DNA from: Bacteroidales bacterium
GTDB lineage: Bacteria > Bacteroidota > Bacteroidia > Bacteroidales > WCHB1-69
Assembly: GCA_024400635.1 (NCBI GenBank)
Contig: JAKSMI010000001.1
Span: 708,877 to 772,876, forward strand
DNA length: 64,000 nt
Reading direction: 5' to 3'
Shown piece after piece: positions 44,001-53,488 of the stretch (positions are counted from its first letter, which is position 1; each line of letters starts with the position of its first letter). The position numbers were made by a program, and so were the translations under genes. A model generated the notes under the pieces. It saw nothing but the letters and a program-made list of their open reading frames with translations. It was not told the origin of the DNA and did no database searches.

Positions 44001-44527
44001 ATAGGTTCTTCGAAATAGATTTCCTTGGCGGCCTGTGAATAATCGGGGGCATGGTCATCGGCCTCGGCTTTAACGGCCACATTGGCCTTCACTTTCTCGA
44101 AGCGTTGGCAGGCATTACGATAAGCCTTGTCGGTTTCGAGCCAGATAAGTTGTTCCAAGGCCTTACTGTCGTCGGAAAGGGGAAGTTCTACGGTAGAAGA
44201 AAACGAAAGCATATCGGAATAATCGTCACGAAGCTCGTGGAAATTGTCGAGTTCATAACTTCCGACACGTACTTGGACTGTAAGCGTGCGGGTGTGCGCA
44301 TTAACAGCATTAATCAGACTGCCCATCGAACTGTTGACGTAATGAGTAATTTCATCATCCACTCGGTAACTCAAAAGATATACTCCTGATTGAATTTTGT
44401 CGAATTGTGCTTTATTTTTCTGCACTTGATTTTGTAATGTTTCGAGCAGTGCATCGCTCTGCTGAGCATAAGAAACCAATGATAGAGACAAAAAAATAAC
44501 AAGTCCTAAAAGAATTCTTCTTTTCAT
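41096..44527 (-). CDS. Exported TldD-type metallopeptidase, two-module fusion
   Basis: A 1143-residue protein with a signal peptide (LSLVSYAQ). Module 1 (about 25-550) has the TldD zinc motif HEIFGH (309-314) and the third-ligand region GNFAGTCGAESG with C518. Module 2 (about 565-1143) repeats the fold, but where the HExxxH helix is expected it reads LFADEAAAALVKRTFF and has no zinc motif, as in TldE/PmbA. TldD and TldE normally form a cytoplasmic heterodimer that degrades unfolded peptides and processes microcins. Here both halves appear joined and exported. The substrate is unknown. A GT2 gene follows after one base. Confidence 0.82.
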   Translation of the reverse strand: MKRRILLGLVIFLSLSLVSYAQQSDALLETLQNQVQKNKAQFDKIQSGVYLLSYRVDDEITHYVNSSMGSLINAVNAHTRTLTVQVRVGSYELDNFHELRDDYSDMLSFSSTVELPLSDDSKALEQLIWLETDKAYRNACQRFEKVKANVAVKAEADDHAPDYSQAAKEIYFEEPIEDTLFHENEWIHKLKNISSIFKNNKDVQTGNASIRYNIVRKYFVNSEHTSIVQNKTYCHLYISAEGQADDGMELPMYTSYFAHTPDFLPSLDSMQNVTRNLSDKISRLVKAPVVDSYTGPALLSKDAAGVFFHEIFGHRVEGQRLKESTDGQTFKKKLGEQVLPTDISVIFDPSIDFYNGIPLNGSYKYDDEGYFGYRVPVVEKGILKRFLMTRTPIDSFPISNGHARAQAGRQPVSRQSNLIVETDHPYSDSELRQMLVAEAKAQGKPYAYYFVTVNGGFTTTGRYMPNAFNVTPLEVYRIYVDGRPDELVRGVDLVGTPLSMFSHIVAAGDEHGNFAGTCGAESGSIPAGCCSPALFVSQIEMQKKSKSQQRPPILPRTVGNNTSDSFETLCFDAMEDELERNMASLQLENLASPYFISYLISDAKVTAIESSLGGITYSSQVPYRDKDVTVLVGNNKRNNQNYCDLNTLFNYSGSSTRMAIDNDYSNIRQNLWRDCDEEYKTNAEFLEAKNAAINQQNLPEKVVNMPDRNPSPTHNNFAENTNTSIDLKSMEEMMNVLSQTFTEFPELTHSGVNFYAYQADAYYLDSEGLKYKQPFNMLCVNIFAETMTDDGENLADAENIFRNDLSELPTIAQLQSHIREFASRLTELRHAPALDVVYDGPVLFADEAAAALVKRTFFQQDNGLMASRKPIFGSAEVAQYYGRYADKDNSSAALMNKKLISRDLTIKAYNNSKLISGHVMNWAKFPYDAEGYESEDEQLLVENGVLMQLLSDRRPCENAVYSNGHRRLALDELKLTTRLAPGIIRMESKNKTSYKQLKKKLISMAKAEDYDYCYIITKLPDDDISYNSGMDKYTSDEKVLRPIYCYRIEVKTGKEELVRQVKLSPLSAKTFKHVVSVSSEYQDYMTTFSKSPERTYPAWHFNLFGVPCSFIVPQSILFEELELSKDENVNLQKAPFIDNPLKK

Positions 44528-44600
44528 AATAAAATTATTTTTTAGTGATAGAATGAAAACGAATAAGTTAGGAATTTATTGCATAAGAAATTTTCCTGAG

Positions 44601-46106
44601 TTAAACTTTCCTTTTGAGAATGATACGCATTGTAGTACCCTCGTCGATGACAGAAGATTTGACAAACAATTTTCCTTTATGATATTCCTCGATGATTCTT
44701 TTTGCCAATGTTAGGCCCAAGCCCCAGCCACGGCTTTTTGATGTGAAACCAGGCTTGAAAATGGTCTTGAATTTTCGAGGAGGAATGCCTTTGCCCGTAT
44801 CAGCAATATCGACAATGACCTGATGAGTTTCTTCAATAATATCAATAACGATAACGCCGTTGCCATTCATCGCGTCAACGGCATTTTTGCAAAGATTTTC
44901 AATCACCCATTCGAAAAGATAGCGATTGAGCGGCAATATCAGATTGTGGTTTTCAGGCTTATTGAATTTGATGATGACTTTTGATGAAATACGCGTCTGC
45001 AAATAGGCCACGAATTCGTCGATGACCATCACCAGATTTTCGCCTTTCAATTCGGGTTTAGAGCCGATTTTGGAAAAACGCTGGGCAATAGTTTCGAGAC
45101 GATGCACATCCTTTTCCATTTCTGCGATAATGCTTTGGTCTACTTCTTGTGTCTTAAGTAGTTCCGACCACGCCATCAATGAAGAGATAGGAGTTCCCAG
45201 CTGGTGGGCGGTTTCTTTCGACATACCCACCCAAACCTGGTTTTGCTCTGATTTTCTTGCATAACTAAATAAAAAATAAGCAATGCCGACGAAAATGCAG
45301 AAGATAAGAAATTGGAAAAACGGGAAAAGACGCAATTGTTTCAGCACCGACGACTCCTCAAAAAACACGTAGCAAAGACCTTGTTCGGGCAGTTCAACGC
45401 AGATGGGTTCATTTTGCCCTTTCATTTTTTCGATTTCCGCAGCCACTTTTTCTGGATTCTGCAAAAACAATGAATCGAAGCCGCCAGATGCAATCACTTG
45501 ACGCTCGCTTTCATCAGTGACAATCACAGGGACAGAAGCCGAATTGATGACCACTTCCTGAAAGAACTGTTGCACCAAATTATCAATGACGTTACGCAAA
45601 TTAGTATAAATCTGCGATTCTTTGTAATACATAATATTGTATTCATTCTTATAATACTGAAGCACAACACTATCGTAATCGCATTTATTGGGAAGATCTA
45701 CAATATTATGATATTTATTGACTTCCGGATCGACGTTGACGGTAATGTTGACATTACCATCGGCATCGGTAAGGATGCAAGGAATGGTAGAGTTATAGGA
45801 CATGATGTCAACGTAGAAGGTAACGTCTTCATTCAAAGAGGCTTCATTGACTTTTTGCCAAGCTTTTCCCAAAATGACGGCACGTTTGCCCTCTTCAATT
45901 CGGATTTGTTCGAAGAAGTTTTCGGTATGATTAACGAGTTCGGCGCGATAGGAAATGGCATCGGCCCACAAAGCCATTCGGCGGCGTTCTTCCTGCGCCA
46001 CATTTTTAATCAGCTTGTTGGAATAAATCATAATCACCAAGAAAATCAGGGCAGCAGCCAAGAGCAGCAGCCACTTCCATTTTTTCTTGGTAGCATACAA
46101 TTCCAT
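44601..46106 (-). CDS. Membrane sensor histidine kinase
   Basis: A 501-residue kinase. One membrane helix (about 11-30), a large extracytoplasmic sensor part (about 31-262) without a recognised domain, a second helix (about 263-281), then the phospho-acceptor H301 in SKETAHQLGTPISSL and an HATPase_c domain with N box NLCKNAVDAM, G1 DTGKGIP and G2 RGWGLGLTLAKRI. It phosphorylates itself and presumably a response regulator, but none is encoded next to it. It follows the moxR-like gene by seven bases, which suggests a common transcript with SurA and MoxR. Confidence 0.9.
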   Translation of the reverse strand: MELYATKKKWKWLLLLAAALIFLVIMIYSNKLIKNVAQEERRRMALWADAISYRAELVNHTENFFEQIRIEEGKRAVILGKAWQKVNEASLNEDVTFYVDIMSYNSTIPCILTDADGNVNITVNVDPEVNKYHNIVDLPNKCDYDSVVLQYYKNEYNIMYYKESQIYTNLRNVIDNLVQQFFQEVVINSASVPVIVTDESERQVIASGGFDSLFLQNPEKVAAEIEKMKGQNEPICVELPEQGLCYVFFEESSVLKQLRLFPFFQFLIFCIFVGIAYFLFSYARKSEQNQVWVGMSKETAHQLGTPISSLMAWSELLKTQEVDQSIIAEMEKDVHRLETIAQRFSKIGSKPELKGENLVMVIDEFVAYLQTRISSKVIIKFNKPENHNLILPLNRYLFEWVIENLCKNAVDAMNGNGVIVIDIIEETHQVIVDIADTGKGIPPRKFKTIFKPGFTSKSRGWGLGLTLAKRIIEEYHKGKLFVKSSVIDEGTTMRIILKRKV

Positions 46107-46113
46107 TTTTGTA

Positions 46114-47088
46114 CTATTGGTTCAACAACTTATCGATAATGTCGTTGATGGTAATGCCTTCAGCTTCCGCCTTATAATTCTTGATGATACGATGACGCAA
46201 AATATTATGCGCCACAGCCTTGACATCTTCGATATCTGGAGAATACTTGCCATTGAGGACGGCGTGGGTGCGGGCGCCAATGACGAGGTACTGAGAGGCA
46301 CGCGGGCCCGCACCCCACGCCAGATAATCGTTGGCCCATGCGTGAGCCATAGACGTTCCCGGACGCGTCATTGTTGCCAGGTTGACCGCATATTTATAAA
46401 CGTTTTCCGGAATAGGCACTTTCTGCAACAACTTCTGATAGAAAACAATTTCTTCTATACTTAAAATCTGCTGTGGTTCCACCATATCACCATGGATAGT
46501 GCTTTTTACAATGCCAACTTCCTGGTCGAAGGTTGGATAATCCAGATAAATGTTGAACATAAAACGGTCTTGTTGTGCTTCGGGAAGCGGGTAAGTACCT
46601 TCCTGTTCTATCGGGTTTTGCGTTGCCAGCACGAAAAACGGATCTGGCAGCTGGTAAGTCACACCATTCATACTCACCGAACGCTCCTGCATGGCTTCCA
46701 ACAACGCCGACTGGGTTTTAGGAGGAGTTCGGTTAATTTCATCCGCCAAGACGATGTTGGCAAAAATAGGCCCCTTGACGAATTTGAACTTGCGATTTTC
46801 GTCAAGAATCTCGGTACCCATAATATCAGACGGCATCAAGTCGGGAGTAAACTGAATACGATTGTAACTCAGGTTGATACATTTAGCTATCGTTGTAATC
46901 ATCAGGGTTTTAGCCAGACCTGGAGCACCGATCAGCAATGCATGGCTACGGCTGAACATGGCCATCAGCACATTCTTCACGATTTCGTCCTGGCCCACGA
47001 TGACCTTGGCGATTTCCTGTTTCAGCGTTGTATATTTTTCGACGAAAGCATCAATGGCTTCCACATCATTTTTAAAATTCAAATCCAT
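46114..47088 (-). CDS. MoxR-family AAA+ ATPase
   Basis: A 324-residue AAA+ ATPase. Walker A IGAPGLAKT (about 53-61), Walker B IVLADEINRTPPKTQSALLEAMQE, sensor 1 VLATQNPIEQEGTYPLPEAQQDRF, and an arginine-finger region follow. MoxR proteins are chaperone-like and usually sit beside von Willebrand-type (DUF58 or VWA) partners; here the neighbours are SurA upstream and a histidine kinase downstream. ATG 47088 (MDLNFKND) is chosen. An upstream in-frame ATG at 47130 would overlap the surA gene by 26 bases. Confidence 0.9.
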   Translation of the reverse strand: MDLNFKNDVEAIDAFVEKYTTLKQEIAKVIVGQDEIVKNVLMAMFSRSHALLIGAPGLAKTLMITTIAKCINLSYNRIQFTPDLMPSDIMGTEILDENRKFKFVKGPIFANIVLADEINRTPPKTQSALLEAMQERSVSMNGVTYQLPDPFFVLATQNPIEQEGTYPLPEAQQDRFMFNIYLDYPTFDQEVGIVKSTIHGDMVEPQQILSIEEIVFYQKLLQKVPIPENVYKYAVNLATMTRPGTSMAHAWANDYLAWGAGPRASQYLVIGARTHAVLNGKYSPDIEDVKAVAHNILRHRIIKNYKAEAEGITINDIIDKLLNQ

Positions 47089-47104
47089 ATTGACGAGTTC
47101 TTTT

Positions 47105-48451
47105 TTAAGGTATTTGCCATTCTTCAACAAACGGACAATTTTTATATTCTTCGTTCAGCTTAATGCTGGTAACTTTCACTTTATTAACGACCCATTTTTG
47201 CAAAGTATTGTATTTCTTCTCTTCGAGTGCCGCATTTTTAATAAAATCATAGTCATCGAACATATTGGGTTGGTGAGCGGCAACCTTTGATTTCAGATAT
47301 AAAAGACGATAAGTCATAATGCCGTCTTCATTGACATACGGAACCGGGGAGGAATATTCGCCAGGGATTAATTTTTCAAGAGTCAATAGCGTGGATGGAT
47401 CAATACTTTCTCTTTCAAATTTGTAAGAACCGGAATAAGGGTTGACCACCCAACCGCCGGCGAGTTTGTCAGGAGCATCGGAAAAGGCCTCGGCGGCAGC
47501 ACTAAAGTCCATTTTTTGGGTTAAGATAACGTTTCTGACGCTATCCAGACTTTCGATGGCCTTAACCTGTTCTTCTGCCGAAGGCTTAGGTTGAATCAAA
47601 ATATGGGCTACGTGAATGCTTTCCCCGCGACGTTCAATCATCTGGATAATATGATAACCTGCCTGGGTTTTGATGACAGATGAAATTTCGCCAGTATGCA
47701 GGGCAAATGCGGCGGCTTCAAATTCAGGGTAAAAAGTGCCACGGTCGGCAAATCCGAGATCGCCGCCTTTAGAAGCACTTCCGGGGTCATCAGAGTAAAG
47801 ACGCGCCAACATGGCAAAACGCTCTCCACGCAAAACACGTTCACGATAACTTTCCAACCTTTCCTTGATGGCGGAAATCTCATCCTCGCTTACAGGTGGG
47901 ATTTTCACGATGTGACCAAATTCGTAGGTGGTCTCAATTTCCGGAAGACTATCCCCGGGAATACGTTTATGAAAGTCTTTCACCTCCGATGGCGTAATGA
48001 TGACATTAGCAGTAATGGACTGCTGCACCTGGTCTACAAGCAGTTGGTTGTATATATCTTCGCGAATGTCTTTTTTAATTTCAGCGATGGTTTTGTTGTA
48101 ATAGTCCTCGATGATTTTTTCGTTACCTCCCACCTGTTGAATCATCATCGACATACGGTAATTGATAGTATTGTCAAGTTCATCATTAGTAATGACAATA
48201 CTATCCAAATCGGCCTGGTGAATCAACAGTTTTTGGTAAACCAATTGCTTCAGCAACTGACATCTCGTTTCATTATCATCTTCATCGAGTGTAAATTGGG
48301 AGGAGTATTCCGCATACAATTTTTCAAGATCAGAACGGAGTATTACTTCCTTGCCAACCACAGCAATGATGCCGTCAAGCATATACGCATTCTGGGCAAA
48401 ACTCAAACTTGCGATGATCAGGAATAACAGGCAGAATATAAACTTCTTCAT
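47105..48451 (-). CDS. SurA-like periplasmic peptidyl-prolyl isomerase
   Basis: A 448-residue protein with a signal peptide (SLSFAQ), an N-terminal SurA-type helical chaperone domain ([21 protein letters not shown] to about 170) and two parvulin domains (about 172-275 and 280-375). The first is well conserved ([26 protein letters not shown]). It helps outer-membrane proteins to fold. It is the first gene of the SurA-MoxR-kinase group and has its own promoter box. Confidence 0.88.
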   Translation of the reverse strand: MKKFIFCLLFLIIASLSFAQNAYMLDGIIAVVGKEVILRSDLEKLYAEYSSQFTLDEDDNETRCQLLKQLVYQKLLIHQADLDSIVITNDELDNTINYRMSMMIQQVGGNEKIIEDYYNKTIAEIKKDIREDIYNQLLVDQVQQSITANVIITPSEVKDFHKRIPGDSLPEIETTYEFGHIVKIPPVSEDEISAIKERLESYRERVLRGERFAMLARLYSDDPGSASKGGDLGFADRGTFYPEFEAAAFALHTGEISSVIKTQAGYHIIQMIERRGESIHVAHILIQPKPSAEEQVKAIESLDSVRNVILTQKMDFSAAAEAFSDAPDKLAGGWVVNPYSGSYKFERESIDPSTLLTLEKLIPGEYSSPVPYVNEDGIMTYRLLYLKSKVAAHQPNMFDDYDFIKNAALEEKKYNTLQKWVVNKVKVTSIKLNEEYKNCPFVEEWQIP

Positions 48452-48467
48452 ATTTCAGGAAATTGAG

Positions 48468-48477
48468 TGCGAAAATA
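48468..48477 (-). promoter_or_regulatory. Promoter box of the surA-like gene
   Basis: TATTTTCGCA on the minus strand, 16 bases before the ATG. It is a one-base variant of the usual TTTG. It overlaps the T-rich tail of the rpmH terminator. Confidence 0.5.
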
Positions 48478-48482
48478 CAAAA

Positions 48483-48506
48483 AAAGAAGACACAATGGTC
48501 TTCTTT
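48483..48506 (-). terminator. Terminator of rpmH
   Basis: Perfect 9-bp stem AAAGAAGAC/GTCTTCTTT with loop ACAATG, 28 bases beyond the rpmH stop and followed on the minus strand by seven Ts. Confidence 0.85.
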
Positions 48507-48534
48507 ATGTCTAAAATAATATTTGAAATCAAAA

Positions 48535-48696
48535 TTATTTTTTTCTGCCTAACATTTCGTCAGAAACTGTCAGTTTTTTTCTACCCTTTGCACGACGGGC
48601 GGCCAATACTCTACGACCGTTAGCGGTAGCCATTCTTTCTCTGAAGCCGTGTTTGTGCATACGTCTTTTGTTCGATGGTTGGAATGTTCTTTTCAT
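48535..48696 (-). CDS. rpmH: 50S ribosomal protein L34
   Basis: A 53-residue, strongly basic protein with the L34 pattern: [22 protein letters not shown], then [23 protein letters not shown]. The start is ATG 48696 and the stop TAA 48537-48535. It has its own promoter and terminator. rnpA and dnaA, which flank rpmH in many bacteria, are not present, in keeping with this phylum. Confidence 0.97.
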   Translation of the reverse strand: MKRTFQPSNKRRMHKHGFRERMATANGRRVLAARRAKGRKKLTVSDEMLGRKK

Positions 48697-48752
48697 TTTT
48701 ATTACTTTTTATTATTATTATTCAGAATAGTTTATGCCTTAAAATTTGGGGT

Positions 48753-48814
48753 TGCAAAAATACAAAAATTTTTAATATAAATAGATTTAGAAAAAAAAAA
48801 GTTGTAATTTTGCA
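48753..48814. promoter_or_regulatory. Divergent promoter pair for rpmH and the flavin oxidoreductase
   Basis: Minus strand TATTTTTGCA (48762-48753) drives rpmH, and plus strand TAATTTTGCA (48805-48814) drives the oxidoreductase gene. The leaders are 56 and 51 bases long. Confidence 0.65.
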
Positions 48815-48865
48815 TTTTGCAATTTAAAAGGAGTTTTTTTACAAAAATAATAAATACAAAATATA

Positions 48866-50110
48866 ATGGATTCACAAATTTTTACACCTTGTCAAATTGG
48901 ACCTATCACATTAAGAAACAGATCGATACGTTCAGCTGCTTTTGAAAATATGTGTTATGGCAACAAGCCCTCACAAGATCTTTTCGACTATCATACGGCT
49001 GTTGCTAAAGGCGGCATAGGAATGACAACTATCGCTTATGCTGCAGTCAATCGCAGTGGTGTTTCTTTCGACGGACAGCTTTGGATGCGTGAAGAAATCG
49101 TTCCGGATTTGAAAAAACTCACGGATGCCATCCACGCAGAAGGTGCCAAAGCTTCCATTCAAATCGGTCACTGCGGCAATATGACTCACCGCAGCACTTG
49201 CAAATGCAAACCCGTAGGCGCTTCGGGCGGCTTCAATCTATACTCTCCTACTTTTGTTAGAAAATTGAAAGAAGAAGAAATTTACGGTTTGGTGAAAGAT
49301 TTCGGCAAGGCCGTCAATCTGGCTCGCGAAGCTGGTTTTGACTGTGTAGAGGTCCATGCTGGCCACGGCTATCTCATCAGCCAGTTTCTTTCTCCATACA
49401 CCAATCATCGCCACGACCAGTTTGGCGGCTCTCTCGAAAACCGCATGCGTTTCATGCAATTGGTAATGAAAGAAGTTTTGGAACAGGCCAAGGACGATAT
49501 GGCAGTTGTGGTGAAAGTCAACATGTACGATGGTTTCAAATCAGGAATGCAGCAAGACGAATGCATCAAGGTGGTCCAGGAACTCGAACGTCTCGGTGCG
49601 CATGCGCTCGTGCTCACTGCCGGTTTTGTCAGCAAGGCTCCAATGGTGGTCATGCGCGGTGCCATGCCATTGAAAACTTTGGCTTACTATATGGATTTCT
49701 GCAAATTCTGGTGGCTCAAACTCGGTCTCAAAATCGCCGGCCGCATTATGATTCCAACCGTGCCTTATAAGGATTTATATTTTTTGGAGACCGCCAAGGA
49801 ATTCCGCAAAGCGGTGAAAATGCCTTTGATTTATGTAGGCGGCGTTTGCTCGAAAGACCAAATGGATGAAGTTCTCAATTCAGGCTTCGTTGCCTTCCAG
49901 ATGGCACGTTCACTCGTCAACGACACTCAGTTCATGAACAGAATCCAAGACGGAAGCATCTCCAAGAGTGCCTGCCAGCACTCCAATTATTGCATTGGCA
50001 GAATGTACACCTTGGAAATGAAATGCCACGAATGTGTTGAAAATCTGCCCTGCAAACTGAAAAAGGAAATTGAAAAGGCAGAAGCCGCAACCGAAAAATC
50101 AAACCAATAA
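48866..50110 (+). CDS. NADH:flavin oxidoreductase, Old Yellow Enzyme family
   Basis: A 414-residue FMN-binding TIM-barrel protein. The N terminus IFTPCQIGPITLRNRSIRSAAFE, the segment QIGHCGNM, the active-site pair in EVHAGHGYLISQFLSPYTNHRHDQFGGSLENRMRF, and the FMN-phosphate region IYVGGVCSKDQMD are clear. The C terminus has a Cys cluster (CQHSNYC, MKCHEC, LPC), which recalls the iron-sulfur segment of 2,4-dienoyl-CoA reductase-type enzymes, but the second Rossmann domains of those enzymes are missing. The substrate is unknown. Confidence 0.85.
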   Translation: MDSQIFTPCQIGPITLRNRSIRSAAFENMCYGNKPSQDLFDYHTAVAKGGIGMTTIAYAAVNRSGVSFDGQLWMREEIVPDLKKLTDAIHAEGAKASIQIGHCGNMTHRSTCKCKPVGASGGFNLYSPTFVRKLKEEEIYGLVKDFGKAVNLAREAGFDCVEVHAGHGYLISQFLSPYTNHRHDQFGGSLENRMRFMQLVMKEVLEQAKDDMAVVVKVNMYDGFKSGMQQDECIKVVQELERLGAHALVLTAGFVSKAPMVVMRGAMPLKTLAYYMDFCKFWWLKLGLKIAGRIMIPTVPYKDLYFLETAKEFRKAVKMPLIYVGGVCSKDQMDEVLNSGFVAFQMARSLVNDTQFMNRIQDGSISKSACQHSNYCIGRMYTLEMKCHECVENLPCKLKKEIEKAEAATEKSNQ

Positions 50111-50155
50111 ATCCAACATCAACTAATTACATTATATTGATAAATATACATTAAT

Positions 50156-51868
50156 ATGGAATTATCAGAACAAGAAATCATTAGAAGGAAAAAGTTAGAA
50201 GATTTGTTGAATTTGGGTATTAATCCTTATCCAGCAGCAGAATACGAAATCAATGCCACAACAGCACAGATTTTAGAGGAATTTCCGAAGGACAATACAA
50301 AATTCCAAAATGTCAGCATTGCGGGACGTATTATGAACCAACGTATTATGGGAGCCGTTTCCTTTTATGAAATCCAAGATTCTGTTGGCAGAATCCAAAT
50401 CTACGCCAAACGCGACGAGCTTTGCCCTGATGAAGACAAAACGATGTACAACAACGTGTTCAAAAAATTGGACATTGGCGACATCATTGGCGTAAAGGGA
50501 TTCGTTTTCACGACGCAAATGGGCGAGACCAGTATTCATATCAAGGAATTTACCATTCTTTGCAAATCGGTTTGTCCGCTCCCCATCGTTAAGGAAAAAG
50601 ACGGCAAAGTGTATGATGCTTTCCAGGATCCGGAACAGCGTTATCGTCAAAGATATATCGACCTCATCGTCAATCCGCAAGTGAAAGACACTTTCATCAA
50701 GCGTACCTTGATGGTAAACACGATGCGTAGTTTCCTGAATGAAAAGGGCTATTTGGAAGTTGAAACTCCCATTTTGCAACCCTTGTACGGTGGTGCCGCC
50801 GCACGTCCGTTCAAGACCCACCACAACACGTTGGATATGACTTTATTCCTCCGTATTGCAGATGAATTGTATCTGAAAAAATTAATCGTGGGCGGTTTCA
50901 ACGGTGTTTATGAGTTTTCCAAGGATTTCCGCAATGAAGGAATGGACCGTTTCCACAATCCGGAATTCACCCAGATGGAATTATACGTTCCTTACAAGGA
51001 TTATGAATGGATGATGAACTGCGTGGAAGAAATGGTGGAACGCATCGCCTTGGCCTTGCACGGCGACACGAAAGTGCAAGTCGGCGAAAACGTCATCGAC
51101 TTCAAACGCCCGTGGAAACGCTACACGATGTTTGAAGCCATAGAACATTTCACTGGCGTGAACATTTCTGAAATGGATGAAGCCCAATTGGCCAAATTCG
51201 CCGCAGAACAAGGCGTGAAAGTAGATGCGACGATGGGCAAGGGCAAATTGATTGACGAAATTTTCGGTGAAACCTGCGAACACAAGCTGATTCAACCGAC
51301 CTTCATCTACGATTACCCGATTGAAATGTCGCCATTGACCAAAAAACACCGCTCAAAACCAGGTTTGACCGAACGTTTCGAAGCGATGTGCAACGGCAAG
51401 GAAATCTGCAACGCCTACTCCGAATTAAACGATCCAATTGACCAAAGAAAGCGTTTTGAAGACCAGTTGGAATTAGGAAAACGCGGCGATACAGAATCTA
51501 TGGTCTTGGATGAAGATTTCCTGCGTTCATTGGAAATCGGTATGCCTCCAACAGCCGGTTTGGGCATTGGCATTGACCGTTTGGCAATGATTATGACCAA
51601 TTCACCTTCTATCCAGGATGTGCTTTTCTTCCCGCAAATGCGTCCCGAAAAGAAAATGGAAACCTCATCCGACAGCGAATTTATAGAAAAAGGAGTTCCA
51701 GAAGAATGGGTTCCAGCACTCCGAAAACTGAACATTAACACCATCGAACAGCTCAAGGCCGCCAATCCGAACAAGTTGCTCAACGACCTTGGCGGGATAC
51801 GTAAAAAGCTGAAAATGAACGTTCAAGCGGTCCAATTAGACGAAATCAAATCTTGGATTGAAAAATAA
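50156..51868 (+). CDS. lysS: Lysine-tRNA ligase, class II
   Basis: A 570-residue synthetase. It has an N-terminal OB-fold anticodon-binding domain (about 50-165), then the class II core: motif 1 ([27 protein letters not shown]), motif 2 ([20 protein letters not shown]) and motif 3 (GIGIDRLAM). About 65 residues extend beyond motif 3 ([21 protein letters not shown] and on), a helix-hairpin-like tail seen in Bacteroidota LysRS. It charges tRNA-Lys in the cytoplasm. It is followed by tRNA-Leu. Confidence 0.96.
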   Translation: MELSEQEIIRRKKLEDLLNLGINPYPAAEYEINATTAQILEEFPKDNTKFQNVSIAGRIMNQRIMGAVSFYEIQDSVGRIQIYAKRDELCPDEDKTMYNNVFKKLDIGDIIGVKGFVFTTQMGETSIHIKEFTILCKSVCPLPIVKEKDGKVYDAFQDPEQRYRQRYIDLIVNPQVKDTFIKRTLMVNTMRSFLNEKGYLEVETPILQPLYGGAAARPFKTHHNTLDMTLFLRIADELYLKKLIVGGFNGVYEFSKDFRNEGMDRFHNPEFTQMELYVPYKDYEWMMNCVEEMVERIALALHGDTKVQVGENVIDFKRPWKRYTMFEAIEHFTGVNISEMDEAQLAKFAAEQGVKVDATMGKGKLIDEIFGETCEHKLIQPTFIYDYPIEMSPLTKKHRSKPGLTERFEAMCNGKEICNAYSELNDPIDQRKRFEDQLELGKRGDTESMVLDEDFLRSLEIGMPPTAGLGIGIDRLAMIMTNSPSIQDVLFFPQMRPEKKMETSSDSEFIEKGVPEEWVPALRKLNINTIEQLKAANPNKLLNDLGGIRKKLKMNVQAVQLDEIKSWIEK

Positions 51869-51914
51869 AAGCAAAAAATGAGCAAAAAGGGTGTAAGAAT
51901 TTAAAAAAAAGTTG

Positions 51915-51924
51915 TATTTTTGCA
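51915..51924 (+). promoter_or_regulatory. Promoter box of tRNA-Leu
   Basis: TATTTTTGCA, nine bases before the tRNA 5' end. Confidence 0.7.
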
Positions 51925-51933
51925 CCCGCAAAA

Positions 51934-52017
51934 GCCGAAGTGGCGGAATTGGTAGACGCGTCGGTCTCAAAAACCGATGAGGTAACACTCGTGCCGGTTC
52001 GATCCCGGCCTTCGGTA
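51934..52017 (+). tRNA. tRNA-Leu(CAA)
   Basis: An 84-base class II tRNA: acceptor GCCGAAG/CTTCGGT (a G-U first pair) with A73, anticodon loop CTCAAAA (anticodon CAA), a long variable arm (TGAGGTAACACTCGT) and the T loop GGTTCGATCCC. CCA is not encoded. The G1-U72 pair is less usual, but the rest of the fold is standard. Confidence 0.95.
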
Positions 52018-52022
52018 CGGTC

Positions 52023-52052
52023 AATGCGAGATGATAAAAATCGTCTCGCATT
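52023..52052 (+). terminator. Terminator of tRNA-Leu
   Basis: Stem AATGCGAGA/TCTCGCATT with further inner pairs and an A-rich loop, followed by six Ts. It lies six bases beyond the tRNA. Confidence 0.88.
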
Positions 52053-52078
52053 TTTTGTTTTTGCATTGATAATTTGTG

Positions 52079-52088
52079 TATCTTTGCA
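52079..52088 (+). promoter_or_regulatory. Promoter box of metK
   Basis: TATCTTTGCA with TTTG at 52054-52057 (21 bases upstream). The leader to the ATG is about 113 bases. It holds an ACTGAAAA/TTTTCAGT inverted repeat but no riboswitch that I recognise. Confidence 0.6.
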
Positions 52089-52201
52089 GACGAAAATTTG
52101 TGGATAGATTTGTATTGATTGCAACCACTGAAAAAAATGCTAAAACAACATTTCTCCACTTATTTTCAGTAACCCAATTATTAACCCATAAATTAATTAT
52201 T

Positions 52202-53488
52202 ATGAGCTATCTATTCACATCTGAATCAGTATCTGAAGGACACCCGGATAAAGTGAGTGATCAAATTTCAGACGCTTTGTTGGATTCGTTCCTTGCTCAG
52301 GACCCCGAATCAAAAGTGGCTTGCGAAACTTTAGTAACTACCGGATTGGTAGTTTGCGCAGGTGAGGTTAAATCTAACAGTTACGTTGACATCGACGGCG
52401 TGGCACGCAAGGTAATCGAAAACATTGGTTACAACAAGAGCGAATACCAATTCGATGCCAAATCTTGCGGCGTTATTTCCACAATCCACAGTCAGTCTAA
52501 TGACATCAACCAGGGCGTGGAACGTAAAGAAAAAGAAAAACAAGGCGCTGGCGACCAAGGTATGATGTTTGGTTATGCATGCCGCGAGATGGATAATTTC
52601 ATGCCTATTCCCATTGAATTGGCTCACAGAATCATGCAGGAATTAGCCGCCATCCGCAAAGAGGGAAAGCAAATGACCTACCTTCGCCCCGACTCGAAAT
52701 CACAGGTTACCCTGAAATATACAGATGATGGAAAACCTGAATGTATCGACACCATCGTCGTTTCCACCCAGCACGATGATTTCGCCTCTGAGAAAGAAAT
52801 GCAAAATGTCATCACCCAAGACATTCAAAACATTCTTCTTCCCCGTGTCATCGACAGCTGTCCAGAGAATGTAAAATCATTATTCAAAGGAAAATATAAA
52901 CTTTATGTCAATCCAACTGGCAAGTTTGTCATCGGTGGACCTCACGGAGACACTGGACTTACGGGACGTAAAATCATCGTTGACACCTATGGTGGGCGCG
53001 GTGCTCACGGCGGTGGTGCTTTTTCCGGGAAAGATCCATCCAAAGTGGACCGTTCTGCAGCTTACGCCACCCGACATATCGCCAAAAACATGGTAGCTGC
53101 CGGCCTTTGCGACGAAGTACTCGTTCAAGTTGCCTACGCCATCGGACAAGCTAAACCCGTCGGCTTGTATATCAACACCTTCAACACAGCTAAAGTAAAA
53201 ATGAGCGATGGTAAGATTGCCAGCAAAATTAGTAATGTTTTTCCGATGACACCATACGCCATCAATCAACGTTTCCAACTCAAAAATCCCATTTACGAAG
53301 CCACCGCTTCCTATGGACATTTTGGTCGCGATTGCTTTGAAAAAGAAGTTGAAGTTTTCTATGAAAATGATGACACCTATACTAAAAAGATAAAAGGTGA
53401 AAAGAAAATATTCAAGAAAATTCGATTCTTCGGTTGGGAAGATTTAGATTATGTTGATAAAATAAAAGCTGAATTCGGTTTAAAATAG
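52202..53488 (+). CDS. metK: S-adenosylmethionine synthetase
   Basis: A 428-residue enzyme that makes SAM from methionine and [36 protein letters not shown], the P-loop-like [20 protein letters not shown] and the [13 protein letters not shown] segment are all intact. The frame is open upstream, but [17 protein letters not shown] at ATG 52202 is the family start. It is somewhat longer than E. coli MetK (384 aa), as usual in Bacteroidales. The serine hydrolase gene begins at the next base after its stop codon. Confidence 0.96.
   Translation: MSYLFTSESVSEGHPDKVSDQISDALLDSFLAQDPESKVACETLVTTGLVVCAGEVKSNSYVDIDGVARKVIENIGYNKSEYQFDAKSCGVISTIHSQSNDINQGVERKEKEKQGAGDQGMMFGYACREMDNFMPIPIELAHRIMQELAAIRKEGKQMTYLRPDSKSQVTLKYTDDGKPECIDTIVVSTQHDDFASEKEMQNVITQDIQNILLPRVIDSCPENVKSLFKGKYKLYVNPTGKFVIGGPHGDTGLTGRKIIVDTYGGRGAHGGGAFSGKDPSKVDRSAAYATRHIAKNMVAAGLCDEVLVQVAYAIGQAKPVGLYINTFNTAKVKMSDGKIASKISNVFPMTPYAINQRFQLKNPIYEATASYGHFGRDCFEKEVEVFYENDDTYTKKIKGEKKIFKKIRFFGWEDLDYVDKIKAEFGLK

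Noticed and set aside
52089..52201. SAM riboswitch before metK
   Set aside because: Only one short inverted repeat is seen and no known SAM-binding core could be recognised.
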